64,000 nt of DNA from RGIG2041 sp045537695 (GTDB lineage: Bacteria; Bacillota; Clostridia; UBA1381; UMGS1253): positions 16,121 to 80,120 of the forward strand of contig JAZSQB010000023.1 of assembly GCA_045537695.1 (NCBI GenBank), written 5' to 3'. A model generated the notes under the pieces. It saw nothing but the letters and a program-made list of their open reading frames with translations, ran no database searches and was not told the origin of the DNA. A program made the position numbers and the translations under genes. This document shows, piece by piece, positions 33,218 to 42,183 of this stretch (position 1 is the stretch's first letter; each line of letters starts with the position of its first letter).

Positions 33218-34225
33218 ATGCACCTTACAAAAAAGAGTAAAACGATTATAACGGTTTTGCTTTGCATTCTTCTGGTTACAGCTGCTACGATTGGCGCATA
33301 TTTGTTTTTTAAGCCGGGCAATGCAGGACCAAAGCAAAGCTTCAATTTGTATTTTTTGGACAGCACCGGTGCAAACTTTGCAACGGAAAAACGTAGCATC
33401 GAAATGACACCGGAGCTTATCGGCAGCGAAAAAAAGCTGCTTACAACGTTAGTAAATGCACTGCTTGCCGGTCCAAAGGATTCGGTAGTAAACAAACGTG
33501 CCATTCCCGCTGATGCACAGCTAAAAAGTCTGCGAATTGGCGAAAACAGAATTGCAACGATTAATTTTTCTGAAGGATTTAAAGCCAAGACGGATTTAGA
33601 AAACTATTTCTCCGTTTGCACCATTGTTTTAACCATTTGCGACACCGGCAAAGCAGACAAGGTGAATGTGCAGGTTGAAGGCCAAGACATTATCGGTCAG
33701 GGCATAATTCCGCTCGGTGCACTTGGAAAAGAAGATATTGTAAATGCTTCAAAACTAAAAGATGCTTCCGCACAAAAGACAATTCAGCTGTACTATCCGA
33801 ACGCTACAGAAGATGCATTGATTAAAGAAGAACGTGCATTACAGGTAGACGGTGGCGCAATTAACGAGACTGTTATTTTAACTGAATTAATCAAAGGTTC
33901 AAAGCTCAAAGAAGCCACCAACGTCATTCCGGCTTCTACCAAAGTATTGTCTTGCGAAACCAAAGAAGGCATTTGTTATGTAAATTTATCTAAAGATTTT
34001 ATAGACAAAAAGCCACAGGGTAGCGCAGCAGAAACAATGGTAATCAATTCAATTGTACAAACGCTGACAAACTTAGACGGTGTAAATAAAGTTATGTTTT
34101 TAATTGAAGGTGAAAAGGTGGAGACCTACGGACAAATGGTGTTTGATGAACCGTTTTCAGGCAACCAATCCGCGCAAAGCAAAACGGCAACTGAAGTTAA
34201 AGATAACACAACCAGTAAAAATTAA
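33218..34225 (+). CDS. Membrane-anchored double GerMN-domain protein
   Basis: A 335-residue protein: one N-terminal membrane helix (~9-31) and two GerMN repeats (~42-165 and ~185-315). Each repeat has a NLYFLDS- or QLYYPNA-type first strand, a conserved LLTTLVNALLAGPK or VILTELIKGSK helix, and an INFSEGF or YVNLSKDF strand. GerM is needed for sporulation and germination in Bacillus, and similar domains occur in lipoproteins next to two-component systems. Here it follows the kinase gene by 80 bases on the same strand and may be an accessory or target of that system (inference). ATG stands behind aaaggttgg. Confidence 0.8.
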   Translation: MHLTKKSKTIITVLLCILLVTAATIGAYLFFKPGNAGPKQSFNLYFLDSTGANFATEKRSIEMTPELIGSEKKLLTTLVNALLAGPKDSVVNKRAIPADAQLKSLRIGENRIATINFSEGFKAKTDLENYFSVCTIVLTICDTGKADKVNVQVEGQDIIGQGIIPLGALGKEDIVNASKLKDASAQKTIQLYYPNATEDALIKEERALQVDGGAINETVILTELIKGSKLKEATNVIPASTKVLSCETKEGICYVNLSKDFIDKKPQGSAAETMVINSIVQTLTNLDGVNKVMFLIEGEKVETYGQMVFDEPFSGNQSAQSKTATEVKDNTTSKN

Positions 34226-34301
34226 CAATAGATAAAATAACCTCCTATAGTAGAATAAAAGAAACTACTAAGAGCAAGTGTTTCTAAGAATACTTTATAA
34301 T

Positions 34302-34349
34302 AATAACCTCTCAAAATGCATGGTAATGCAATTTGAGAGGTTATTTTTC
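34302..34349 (+). terminator. Terminator after the GerMN gene
   Basis: A 14-bp stem aataacctctcaaa / tttgagaggttatt followed by TTTTTC; the inner loop can pair further (tgca/tgca). It ends the response regulator-kinase-GerMN unit. The ~155 bases from here to the serA stop hold nothing recognisable. Confidence 0.9.
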
Positions 34350-34506
34350 TATGTGTTTGCTTTGTAAACTCCATATATTTATCTTACGGCAAATGCAATA
34401 TAATTTTGTAAATAAAATTGCGATAGCTATATATCGAGCCGCAAGGCACATTGTACGTAAACACATACTGGAGTGGTTCACGCTTTATAGTTTTTTATCA
34501 GCTAAA

Positions 34507-35676
34507 TTAGCGAATCACACGTACGCCGAGCACATCCGGTGTGTTCTTAAGTGTCTCCAGATCTGCCTCTGTAACATCACCTTCAATATCCATGATGGTG
34601 TAAGCGTAATCTTTCTTACTCTTATTCATCATATGCGCGATATTGATGCCCTTCTCCGCAATCATACTCGAAAAACCGCTGAGCATATTCGGAATATTTC
34701 TGTGGATGATTGTGATACGCACATCCGTTTCTCTTTCCATCGAGCAGTTCGGCAGATTTACAGAGTTTGTGATGTTACCGTTTTCAAGGTAATCTGCAAG
34801 CTCTTTTGCAGCCATAACTGCGCAGTTGTCTTCAGATTCCGGTGTAGAAGCACCAAGGTGCGGAATCGGCACTACGTTCTTAACGCCGATCACATCTGCA
34901 TCAGGGAAGTCTACAACATATTTTGCAACCGTACCGTCAAAGAGAGCACGCTTGAGCGCATCTGCATCTACAAGGGCAGCTCTGGAGAAGTTTAAGAGTC
35001 GAACCCCCTTCTTCATCTGGTCAAACGCTTCTGTATTAAGCATGCCGCGTGTTGCATCATTAAGCGGCACGTGCAAAGTGATATAATCACAGTTTGCATA
35101 AATATCCTTAAGCTCTGTTGCCTTGATTGCGTTTCTGGAAAGCTTCCATGCAGCATCTACGGAGAGGTACGGATCGTAACCGATGACCTTCATACCAAGA
35201 CCAATAGCCGCATTTGCAACCATGATACCGATTGCGCCGAGACCGATAACGCCGAGCGTCTTACCCTCAAGCTCCGGACCTACGAATGCGCTCTTGCCTT
35301 TTTCCACCTGCTTTGCAACGTCGCCGTCAGCTTCTGTGAGCGTCTTTGTCCATTCGATACCGCCGACAATGTCGCGAGATGCGAGGAAAAGACCTGCAAT
35401 TGTCAGTTCTTTTACGGCATTTGCGTTTGCACCCGGTGTGTTAAATACAACGATACCATTTTCGCTGCAACGGTCAATCGGAATATTGTTTACGCCGGCA
35501 CCTGCTCTTGCAACTGCCTTCAAATCCTGCGGAAATTCCATTTCATGCATGGAAAAGCTTCTTAAAATAATACCATCTGCCGGCTTTGTTGCATCATCCG
35601 TAACGGTGTATGCCTTCGGACTGAGCTGATCAAGGCCGCACTTTGCAATTTTGTTGAGTGTTAAAATATTATACAT
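34507..35676 (-). CDS. serA: D-3-phosphoglycerate dehydrogenase
   Basis: A 389-residue protein. The D-2-hydroxyacid dehydrogenase fold has the NAD motif GKTLGVIGLGAIGIMVAN (~140-157), the substrate/catalytic segments ARAGAGVNNIPID, NFSRAALVD and the His in VPIPHLGASTPESED. A C-terminal ACT domain (~320-389) includes ITIIHRNIPNML and NIAHMMNKSK, the likely serine feedback site. It makes 3-phosphohydroxypyruvate, the first step of serine synthesis. I use the ATG at 35676, behind ggggg; codons further upstream overlap the serC end. It is 13 bases after serC. Confidence 0.95.
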   Translation of the reverse strand: MYNILTLNKIAKCGLDQLSPKAYTVTDDATKPADGIILRSFSMHEMEFPQDLKAVARAGAGVNNIPIDRCSENGIVVFNTPGANANAVKELTIAGLFLASRDIVGGIEWTKTLTEADGDVAKQVEKGKSAFVGPELEGKTLGVIGLGAIGIMVANAAIGLGMKVIGYDPYLSVDAAWKLSRNAIKATELKDIYANCDYITLHVPLNDATRGMLNTEAFDQMKKGVRLLNFSRAALVDADALKRALFDGTVAKYVVDFPDADVIGVKNVVPIPHLGASTPESEDNCAVMAAKELADYLENGNITNSVNLPNCSMERETDVRITIIHRNIPNMLSGFSSMIAEKGINIAHMMNKSKKDYAYTIMDIEGDVTEADLETLKNTPDVLGVRVIR

Positions 35677-35689
35677 GACAGCGACCCCC

Positions 35690-36772
35690 TTATTTATTTT
35701 CAGCTTCAAACTTCTTCATGAAGTCTACGAGTGCCTGTACGCCTTCAATTGGCATAGCATTGTAGATGCTTGCTCGCATACCGCCGACAACTCTGTGACC
35801 CTTCAAGTTCACAAAGCCTGCTGCTGCAGCTTCCTTGATGAATTTAGCGTTGAGCTCTTCATCGTCAGTTACAAACGGAACGTTCATCAAAGAACGATCT
35901 TCCTTAACAACCGTACCCTTAAACATTTCAGAGCTGTCTAAGAAATCATAAAGAATCTTTGCCTTTGCCTTGTTGATTTCGTACATCTTCTCGATGCCGC
36001 CGATGCTCTTTAAGTACTTAAACACAAGACCGCAAATGTAGATGGAATAGCACGGCGGTGTGTTGTAGAGAGAATCGTTGCTTGCATGTGTTTCCAAATT
36101 AAACATGGTTGGTGTAATATCCATAGCGTTGCCGATAAGGTCTTCGCGAACGATAATAATCGTTACACCTGCCGGACCAACGTTTTTCTGTGCACCGAAG
36201 TAAATCATACCGTACTTGGAAACATCTACCGGCTCAGAGAGAATGCAGGAGGACATATCCGTTACAATCGGAACGTCGCCCGTATCCGGCAATTCGTTGT
36301 ACTTTGTACCGAAAATTGTATTGTTAGAAGTGATATGTACATAATCTGCTTCCGGATCAAACATAGATTTGTCAAGCTTTGGAATATAGTTAAATACCTT
36401 ATCCTCGCTGGAAGCTACTTTTCTCGGATTGCCGTACTTCTGCGCCTCGGAGAATGCCTTTTTGGACCACTGACCGGTAATTACATAGTCAGCCTTACCA
36501 TTCTTTGTCATCAGGTTTAACGGCACCATTGCAAATACGCTGGAAGCACCGCCCTGCACGAACAATACCTTGTAATTGTCCGGAATGTTTAAAAGCTCTC
36601 TTAAGTCTGCTTCCGCGGTCTTGATGATATCATCATACACCTTGGAGCGATGGCTCATCTCCATAACGCTCATGCCGGAATCACCGTAATTGAGCATTTC
36701 CTCAGCAGCCTGCTTTAAAACAGCCTCCGGAAGCATGGACGGACCTGCCGAAAAATTGTACACACGTTTCAT
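35690..36772 (-). CDS. serC: Phosphoserine aminotransferase
   Basis: A 360-residue class V aminotransferase. It opens with YNFSAGPSMLPEAVL, has VQGGASSVFAMVPLNL, the Asp in VTDMSSCILS, and the PLP-lysine in YFGAQKNVGPAGVTI (near 195). It converts 3-phosphohydroxypyruvate to phosphoserine using glutamate. It is first in a serC-serA operon; no serB is in the window. The leader carries two GC-rich hairpins and the operon has its own promoter, divergent from mnmA. Confidence 0.95.
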   Translation of the reverse strand: MKRVYNFSAGPSMLPEAVLKQAAEEMLNYGDSGMSVMEMSHRSKVYDDIIKTAEADLRELLNIPDNYKVLFVQGGASSVFAMVPLNLMTKNGKADYVITGQWSKKAFSEAQKYGNPRKVASSEDKVFNYIPKLDKSMFDPEADYVHITSNNTIFGTKYNELPDTGDVPIVTDMSSCILSEPVDVSKYGMIYFGAQKNVGPAGVTIIIVREDLIGNAMDITPTMFNLETHASNDSLYNTPPCYSIYICGLVFKYLKSIGGIEKMYEINKAKAKILYDFLDSSEMFKGTVVKEDRSLMNVPFVTDDEELNAKFIKEAAAAGFVNLKGHRVVGGMRASIYNAMPIEGVQALVDFMKKFEAENK

Positions 36773-36805
36773 AATTTACCACTTACCTTTCTGTTCCCTT
36801 TGTAG

Positions 36806-36845
36806 CCGCCGTAGCACCGGCGGTGGGCGCACGGAACCATGCGCA
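36806..36845 (-). promoter_or_regulatory. Structured 5' leader of serC-serA
   Basis: On the minus strand two adjacent hairpins, gcgca..tgcgc (36828-36845) and ccgcc..ggcgg (36806-36824), stand out as GC-rich in an AT-rich region. They lie in the ~100-base leader between the promoter and serC. No T-run follows and no riboswitch class was recognised. Confidence 0.5.
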
Positions 36846-36880
36846 AAATTAATCAAACTGCCAAAACAGCAATTTATAAT

Positions 36881-36910
36881 ATTATACTACTTTCGATAAA
36901 GAATAGTCAA
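36881..36910 (-). promoter_or_regulatory. Promoter of serC-serA
   Basis: Minus strand TTGACT, 18-base spacer, TATAAT. It predicts a ~100-base structured leader before serC. Confidence 0.75.
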
Positions 36911-36931
36911 TAGAAAGCACCAAAAAAACTA

Positions 36932-36960
36932 TTGCGAATTTTACATTTCTGCGCTATAAT
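36932..36960 (+). promoter_or_regulatory. Promoter of mnmA
   Basis: TTGCGA (36932-36937), 17-base spacer, TATAAT (36955-36960), 28 bases before the start codon. Confidence 0.75.
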
Positions 36961-36988
36961 TTATTAAAGACAAAAAGGAGATATCTCT

Positions 36989-38053
36989 ATGAAAAAAGTA
37001 ATGATTGGCATGAGCGGCGGTGTGGACAGTTCCGTGGCGGCACTGCTACTGCTCCGGCAGGGCTATAAGCCGGTAGGTGCTACGCTTAAGCTGCACGAAA
37101 AACCAACAAATGATGACGAAGGAAGTTGCGGTTCACTTTCGGACGTTGACGAGGCGCGCAAGTGTGCCGAAAACCTGGGGTTTTCGCATTTTGTTTTTGA
37201 TTTGAGCGCAGATTTTCAAAAATGTGTCATCGACAAGTTTGTAGACGAATATAAATCGGGTCGCACGCCGAATCCGTGCATTGAATGTAACCGCTATATC
37301 AAGTTTGCCAAAATGCTTGAAAAAGCGCAAGAAATCGGATGCGACTGCATCGCAACCGGACACTATGCACAAATTGACTTTGATGAACCCTCTGGCCGCT
37401 ATCTGTTAAAAAAATCTAAGGATGCAACGAAAGATCAGACATATGTTTTATATAATCTTACACAGCATCAGCTCGCGCACACGCTCTTCCCACTCGGTGG
37501 CTACAGCAAAGCAGAGGTGCGCGCCATCGCAGAGGAAAACGGTCTGTTAAACGCAAAAAAGAAGGACAGTCAGGACATTTGCTTTATCCCAGACGGAGAT
37601 TATGCCGCCTATATCCAAAACACGACCGGTCTTACCTTTCCGGCAGGCGATTATACCGACGTTGGCGGCAATATTTTAGGTAAGCATGCAGGCATTATTC
37701 ACTATACCGTCGGACAGCGCAAGGGACTTGGTATCACATTCGGCGAACCGCGTTTTGTCATTTCAAAGAATGCCGAAACAAACACCGTTGTCCTCGGCAA
37801 AAGCGAAGGATTGTTTACGGATACCTGCACGGTGGCAAATGTCAACTGGATTCAGATCGAAAGCCTCAACGCGCCAATGCACGTAACAGCGAAAACAAGA
37901 TATTCCCAAAAAGAAACAGGCGCAACTATTTATCCGGCAGCAAATGGCACGGTTAAACTCGTATTCGATGAGAAGGTACGCGCCATCTCTCCCGGTCAAT
38001 CCGCAGTATTTTACGACGGCGACAGCGTAGTTGGCGGTGGCACAATTCTTTAA
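36989..38053 (+). CDS. mnmA: tRNA-specific 2-thiouridylase MnmA
   Basis: A 354-residue protein. The PP-loop SGGVDSSVAALLL (residues 9-21) binds ATP; the catalytic Cys pair is in NPCIECNRYIKF (near 98) and QDICFIPDGDY (near 196). HYTVGQRKGLG marks the central domain and a C-terminal beta-barrel completes it. With sulfur carriers it makes the 2-thio group of U34 in tRNAs for Lys, Glu and Gln. ATG follows aaggag. It stands alone on the plus strand between the serCA promoter region and a shared terminator. Confidence 0.96.
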   Translation: MKKVMIGMSGGVDSSVAALLLLRQGYKPVGATLKLHEKPTNDDEGSCGSLSDVDEARKCAENLGFSHFVFDLSADFQKCVIDKFVDEYKSGRTPNPCIECNRYIKFAKMLEKAQEIGCDCIATGHYAQIDFDEPSGRYLLKKSKDATKDQTYVLYNLTQHQLAHTLFPLGGYSKAEVRAIAEENGLLNAKKKDSQDICFIPDGDYAAYIQNTTGLTFPAGDYTDVGGNILGKHAGIIHYTVGQRKGLGITFGEPRFVISKNAETNTVVLGKSEGLFTDTCTVANVNWIQIESLNAPMHVTAKTRYSQKETGATIYPAANGTVKLVFDEKVRAISPGQSAVFYDGDSVVGGGTIL

Positions 38054-38090
38054 ACAAAAAGGGAAGGTACAGCGTACCTACCCTTTTTGT
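38054..38090 (+). terminator. Bidirectional terminator between mnmA and the Cys-rich gene
   Basis: Stem acaaaaaggg-a-aggtac / gtacct-a-ccctttttgt with loop agc. Flanking T-rich (plus) and the mirrored run (minus) let it serve both converging genes. Confidence 0.88.
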
Positions 38091-38097
38091 TAGCTTG

Positions 38098-38934
38098 CTA
38101 TTCTTTGTCGCAACCGCATCCGCCACGACGCTCATCGTCACATTCCATATTCACCGGCGGGAAGAATTCATCGACCGGAAATTCAATTCTGTCAAAGAGC
38201 TCGCACGGATTTTCCTCCGTTGCAGCAACACATTCTTTGTCCGGCACGCAGAAGTCGTACGCCGGCATCAACAGCTGCACACTACGTTCTAAGCGGATAA
38301 TGGAGAACACGCCGATGGTGATAAGTACCTTTTTATCCGCACCGCCAAATACGAGAGAGGAATCAAAGATACCGCAAACATCAGCCGGCACCGTGCTTAA
38401 ATCAATGTTGTCGCAGCAAGTGCAGCAGCATTCGCTTGGTTCAACCAGTTTTGCGCCGAGCGCAATTGGGTCTACCACCTCAATGGCAACCTTTGGCATA
38501 TTTGTCTTTTTCCAACTCTGTGCATCAAAGCAGTTGCCGGAATACTTGGTGCCGAACACCTTTGCACTGCCTTCACTACCGTACAAAATTACCTTTTTGT
38601 CAAAGGTCGCAAGACCGGTAGCCTTGCACGGTTTTCCGCAGCCGTTGAATACATCCAGCGTAATTTTAAAGAAATACTTCAAATCCACGCTGTAGTAACC
38701 GCGGTGGAACGGCACCGGCTCAACATCGGAATAAATCCAGATGACCTCTGCCTTGCGGATACGTACGTTAATGGCTTCGTTAATCAACGCCTGCCCCTCC
38801 TGTGTTAAATAGACGCGCAAATCATTGATACAATCCTTATCCCTGCACTGGTCATAGATTTTGTCCGTATGTACGCATACAGCGTCGTCATAACCGTGAT
38901 TATCGCAATCGTTAAACAATGTGTTTTCCTGCAT
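38098..38934 (-). CDS. Cys-rich conserved clostridial protein of unknown function
   Basis: A 278-residue soluble protein with about 19 Cys. Clusters are at the N-terminus (Cys near 10, 20, 30, 35), in the middle (CCCTCC, ~174-179) and at the end (GGCGCDKE). The segments VCVHTDKIYDQCRDKDCIND and WIYSDVEPVPFHRGYYSVDL are ones I associate with a family widespread in spore-forming Clostridia, without known role. No signal peptide or membrane helix. ATG stands behind a strong aggaggt. A CATAGAATA box at 38964-38972 resembles the -10 element of sporulation sigma factors E/K, so a spore coat role is possible (inference). Confidence 0.6.
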   Translation of the reverse strand: MQENTLFNDCDNHGYDDAVCVHTDKIYDQCRDKDCINDLRVYLTQEGQALINEAINVRIRKAEVIWIYSDVEPVPFHRGYYSVDLKYFFKITLDVFNGCGKPCKATGLATFDKKVILYGSEGSAKVFGTKYSGNCFDAQSWKKTNMPKVAIEVVDPIALGAKLVEPSECCCTCCDNIDLSTVPADVCGIFDSSLVFGGADKKVLITIGVFSIIRLERSVQLLMPAYDFCVPDKECVAATEENPCELFDRIEFPVDEFFPPVNMECDDERRGGCGCDKE

Positions 38935-39023
38935 TTGAATACCTCCTATTTTGGTTTTCCCTATATTCTATGTCCGATTTTTCGTTTTGCTACAAAAATA
39001 GCAATATTTTTGCGGTTTTTGGG

Positions 39024-39052
39024 TTGCATTTTACTGTAAAACATGGTAATAT
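39024..39052 (+). promoter_or_regulatory. Promoter of the SDR gene
   Basis: TTGCAT (39024-39029), 17-base spacer, TAATAT (39047-39052), 35 bases before the start codon. Confidence 0.6.
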
Positions 39053-39087
39053 AGTACTGTAAATTTTAATGTTTGGAGGATTTTTCC

Positions 39088-39888
39088 ATGGATATTATGA
39101 ATAGCTTTTCCTTAAAAGGTAAAGTAGCTATGGTTACCGGTGCTTCCTATGGTATCGGTTACGCAATTGCTTCTGCTTATGCAAAAGCAGGCGCGAAAAT
39201 TGTGTTCAACGATATCAACCAGGAGCTCGTTGACAAAGGTCTGGCTGCATACAAGGCAGACGGTATCGAAGCTTACGGTTACGTTTGCGACGTTACAAAT
39301 GAAGCACAGGTTACAGAGACAATCGCTAAGATTGAAAAGGAAGTCGGCGTTATCGACATTCTCGTAAACAACGCTGGCATTATCAAGCGCATCCCAATGT
39401 GCGAAATGAGTGCAGAAGATTTTAGAAAGGTTATCGATATTGACCTCAATGGTCCGTTCATTATGTCGAAGGCTGTAATTCCGTCCATGATCAAAAAGGG
39501 ACACGGTAAAATCATCAACATCTGTTCGATGATGAGTGAGCTCGGCCGTGAAACTGTTTCTGCTTATGCAGCTGCAAAGGGCGGTTTGAAGATGCTTACC
39601 CGTAACATTTGTTCTGAATACGGCGAAGCAAACATTCAGTGCAATGGTATTGGACCTGGTTATATCGCTACCCCGCAGACTGCACCGCTTCGCGAAAAGC
39701 AGCCGGATGGTTCCAGACATCCATTCGACCAGTTCATTATCGCAAAGACACCGGCAGCAAGATGGGGTACCCCTGAAGACCTGATGGGTCCGGCAGTTTT
39801 CCTGGCATCCGATGCCTCCAACTTTGTAAACGGTCACATCCTTTATGTAGATGGCGGTATTCTGGCTTACATCGGCAAGCAGCCGTAA
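39088..39888 (+). CDS. Gluconate 5-dehydrogenase-like short-chain dehydrogenase
   Basis: A 266-residue classical SDR. The cofactor motif TGASYGIG (~18-25), VNNAGIIKR, the catalytic Ser in NICSMMSELGRE and the Tyr-x3-Lys in SAYAAAKGG are all present. The substrate-side segment IGPGYIATPQTAPLREKQ and the C-terminus GGILAYIGKQP are typical of gluconate 5-dehydrogenase (IdnO/Gno) sequences from gut bacteria, which interconvert gluconate and 5-ketogluconate. True substrate may be another sugar acid. The ATG at 39088 has ggagg eight bases upstream; a TTG at 39073 lies within that region. Monocistronic, with its own promoter and terminator. Confidence 0.85.
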   Translation: MDIMNSFSLKGKVAMVTGASYGIGYAIASAYAKAGAKIVFNDINQELVDKGLAAYKADGIEAYGYVCDVTNEAQVTETIAKIEKEVGVIDILVNNAGIIKRIPMCEMSAEDFRKVIDIDLNGPFIMSKAVIPSMIKKGHGKIINICSMMSELGRETVSAYAAAKGGLKMLTRNICSEYGEANIQCNGIGPGYIATPQTAPLREKQPDGSRHPFDQFIIAKTPAARWGTPEDLMGPAVFLASDASNFVNGHILYVDGGILAYIGKQP

Positions 39889-39915
39889 TTTAAGAATGTA
39901 AATTATGTCCCTAAA

Positions 39916-39957
39916 ATAAAAGAATGACCTCGCCCTCGCGAGGTCATTCTTTTATTT
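39916..39957 (+). terminator. Terminator after the SDR gene
   Basis: A long stem aaaagaatgacctcgc / gcgaggtcattctttt with a 4-base loop; T/A flanks on both sides make it usable in either direction. Confidence 0.9.
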
Positions 39958-40054
39958 TAAGCGTATTGTATCTTTTTTATAGAATGCACGCCGTAGTATG
40001 TATGTTTTTCATCCATTGTACCACACCTTAACGTTTTTTTACATCCCATTTTAC

Positions 40055-40858
40055 TTAAAGTTTAAAAACTTTTTCAGCATTTAAATGAAACAGTTTTTCA
40101 TAAAACACATCTGAAAACTTCATGGACTTTAAAATTTTAAGTTCATCCGCAGCTGACCACATTGGATAGTCAGATGCAAACAAAATCTTATCTTCTCCCC
40201 AACCCTCAAAAAGCTTCTTTACCATTGCAGTATCTTTAGCAAAGCCAAGCGTTGAGGAAGAATCTACATATAAGTTTTCAAATGCAGACAACTTGGAAAG
40301 CGCTTCGTTCCAAACGGACCAGCCGGCAAAATGCGCACCGATAACTGTCAACTTCGGAAATGTTTTTAGCACATTCAAAAGTCTGTCCGGATTGGAATAA
40401 TCATAGCGGTAATCGCCTGTATGAATCAACACTGGCAAACCAAGCGCCTGACATCTTTCATAAAACGGCATACATCGCTCATCGTCAAGTGCAAATCCTT
40501 GAATATCCGGATGCATTTTAATACCGCGCAAACTAAGATTTGCCACAGCGTCTACATCTGCACGGATATCCTCACTGTCAGGATGCATACTGCCAAGTCC
40601 AATCAGCACATCAGGATGTTCTTTTGCTTCATTTGCTATAAAATGATTAATACTGGCAACCTGATGCGGCGTTGTAGCAACGCTTTGTACCAAAAATTTG
40701 CTTATGCCTGCTTTTTTCCCTGAATCGAGTAATTGCTTTACTGAACCGTCAAACGCAGAATGTACATCATAGAACTTATCCGTATGTTCTGTTGCTTTTT
40801 TAGCAATTTTTACCGGATAAATATGACAATGCGCATCAATGATATAGTGTTTTTTCAT
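40055..40858 (-). CDS. Amidohydrolase-family TIM-barrel hydrolase
   Basis: A 267-residue protein of the amidohydrolase_2 family: metal ligands in IDAHCHIYP (His-x-His), GIKMHPDIQG, VLIHTGD, VIGAHFAG and the Asp in FASDYPMW. Members are decarboxylases or hydrolases of aromatic or small acids; the substrate here is unknown. It is the last gene of the T-box/kor operon, 18 bases after the gamma subunit, so it may release or process a carboxylic acid used by the ligase (inference). The ATG at 40858 is preferred; a GTG three codons earlier leaves no room for the aggtaa site. Confidence 0.78.
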   Translation of the reverse strand: MKKHYIIDAHCHIYPVKIAKKATEHTDKFYDVHSAFDGSVKQLLDSGKKAGISKFLVQSVATTPHQVASINHFIANEAKEHPDVLIGLGSMHPDSEDIRADVDAVANLSLRGIKMHPDIQGFALDDERCMPFYERCQALGLPVLIHTGDYRYDYSNPDRLLNVLKTFPKLTVIGAHFAGWSVWNEALSKLSAFENLYVDSSSTLGFAKDTAMVKKLFEGWGEDKILFASDYPMWSAADELKILKSMKFSDVFYEKLFHLNAEKVFKL

Positions 40859-40876
40859 TCGTGTCACTTACCTGAA

Positions 40877-41410
40877 TTAATAGTTTTTACCGAGCTCTAA
40901 AGCACCGACATTGACTTCAAGCATATCCGCACGCTTAGCGGATACAACCTTGCCAAGAGTAGCTCTGATAGAATTTTCATCATACATGCCGAGTGTCTCT
41001 AAAAGCTTACCGGTCATAATCATATTTGCAAGAGTATCAATCTTGTTTTCAGAAGCAAGCTTTGTTGCCGGAATATAAACAACATTTACATCCGTACGCT
41101 TTACCTTGCGTTCAATCAAAGAAGATTCAACAAAAATCGTACCGCCCGGTACAACAGTATCTTCATACTTATCTAAAGACGGCAGATTCATTGCAACTAA
41201 TACATCCGGCTTAGAAACGATCGGAGAACCTACCGGCATATCGCTGATAATAACGCTACAGCTTGCAGTACCACCGCGCATTTCCGGACCGTAGGACGGA
41301 AGCCAGCTTACGTTTTTATCTTCCATAAGACCTTTATATGCCAGGAATTTACCGGAGAACAAGATACCCTGTCCGCCGAAACCGGCAATCAAAATCTGTG
41401 TAGTACTCAT
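40877..41410 (-). CDS. korC: 2-oxoacid:ferredoxin oxidoreductase, gamma subunit
   Basis: A 177-residue protein of the POR gamma family: ILIAGFGGQGILFSGKFLA at the start, WLPSYGPEMRGGTASC in the middle, and SDMPVGSPIVSKPDVLVAMN following. It packs against the alpha and beta subunits. Together with 41428-43466 it makes a four-part KOR/VOR enzyme that interconverts 2-oxoacid plus CoA with acyl-CoA, CO2 and reduced ferredoxin. ATG follows gggagg. It lies 17 bases after the beta subunit gene. Confidence 0.92.
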   Translation of the reverse strand: MSTTQILIAGFGGQGILFSGKFLAYKGLMEDKNVSWLPSYGPEMRGGTASCSVIISDMPVGSPIVSKPDVLVAMNLPSLDKYEDTVVPGGTIFVESSLIERKVKRTDVNVVYIPATKLASENKIDTLANMIMTGKLLETLGMYDENSIRATLGKVVSAKRADMLEVNVGALELGKNY

Positions 41411-41427
41411 AATCTTGCTCCCTCCCC

Positions 41428-42183
41428 TTATTTCTCTTCGTTTGCCGCACTTCTGTCTTTGTATACACCAAGCGGATAGTACGGAATCATCTTTTCATCC
41501 ACCCATTCGAGTGCCTTCTGCGGAGTCATACCCCAGTTGGTCGGACATGTGGAAACAACTTCGATTAGAGAAAAGCCCTTGTTGTTTAACTGATTTTCAA
41601 ATGCCTTCTTAATGGCTTTCTTTGCTTTTCTAACGTTTGCAACATTGTTTACGGCAACTCTTTCAAGATATTCCGGACCGTCGAGCTTGGAAAGCATCTC
41701 GCAAACCTTTACCGGATAACCGCAAGCTTCAACATCACGGCCGTACGGCGAAGTCTGTGTTACCTGACCCGGCAAGGATGTCGGTGCCATCTGACCGCCT
41801 GTCATACCGTAAATTGCGTTGTTTATAAAGATAATTGTGATATTTTCATTTCTTGCTGCGGAATGTACAGTTTCAGCCATACCGATGGAAGCGAGGTCAC
41901 CGTCACCCTGGTATGTAAATACCACATGTTCTTCCGGATTTGCACGCTTCAAGCCGGTAGCAACCGCCGGTGCACGACCGTGCGCTGCTTCAACCATATC
42001 GCAGTTAAAATAGTTGTATGCCATTACGGAGCAGCCAACCGGTGCTACGCCGATTGTTCTACCCTCAATGCCTAATTCATCAATAACTTCAGCAACCAAA
42101 CGGTGCACAATGCCGTGGGTACAACCCGGGCAATAATGCAGAGGTACATCTGCCAAAGCTTCAGGTTTCTTAAATACTACCAT
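41428..42183 (-). CDS. korB: 2-oxoacid:ferredoxin oxidoreductase, beta (TPP) subunit
   Basis: A 251-residue thiamine diphosphate subunit. CPGCTHGIVHRLV opens the active-site region; the TPP/Mg motif is GDGDLASIGMAETVHSA with NNAIYGMTGGQM about 30 residues on. No Fe-S motif is carried here; the ferredoxin subunit supplies it. Sequence style is like 2-oxoglutarate/2-oxoisovalerate (KorB/VorA) enzymes rather than pyruvate ones. ATG overlaps the alpha stop (TAATG). Confidence 0.93.
   Translation of the reverse strand: MVVFKKPEALADVPLHYCPGCTHGIVHRLVAEVIDELGIEGRTIGVAPVGCSVMAYNYFNCDMVEAAHGRAPAVATGLKRANPEEHVVFTYQGDGDLASIGMAETVHSAARNENITIIFINNAIYGMTGGQMAPTSLPGQVTQTSPYGRDVEACGYPVKVCEMLSKLDGPEYLERVAVNNVANVRKAKKAIKKAFENQLNNKGFSLIEVVSTCPTNWGMTPQKALEWVDEKMIPYYPLGVYKDRSAANEEK

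Noticed and set aside
36773..36874. T-box for serC-serA
   Set aside because: No GGTGG-ACCGCG motif and no Stem I features; only two hairpins.
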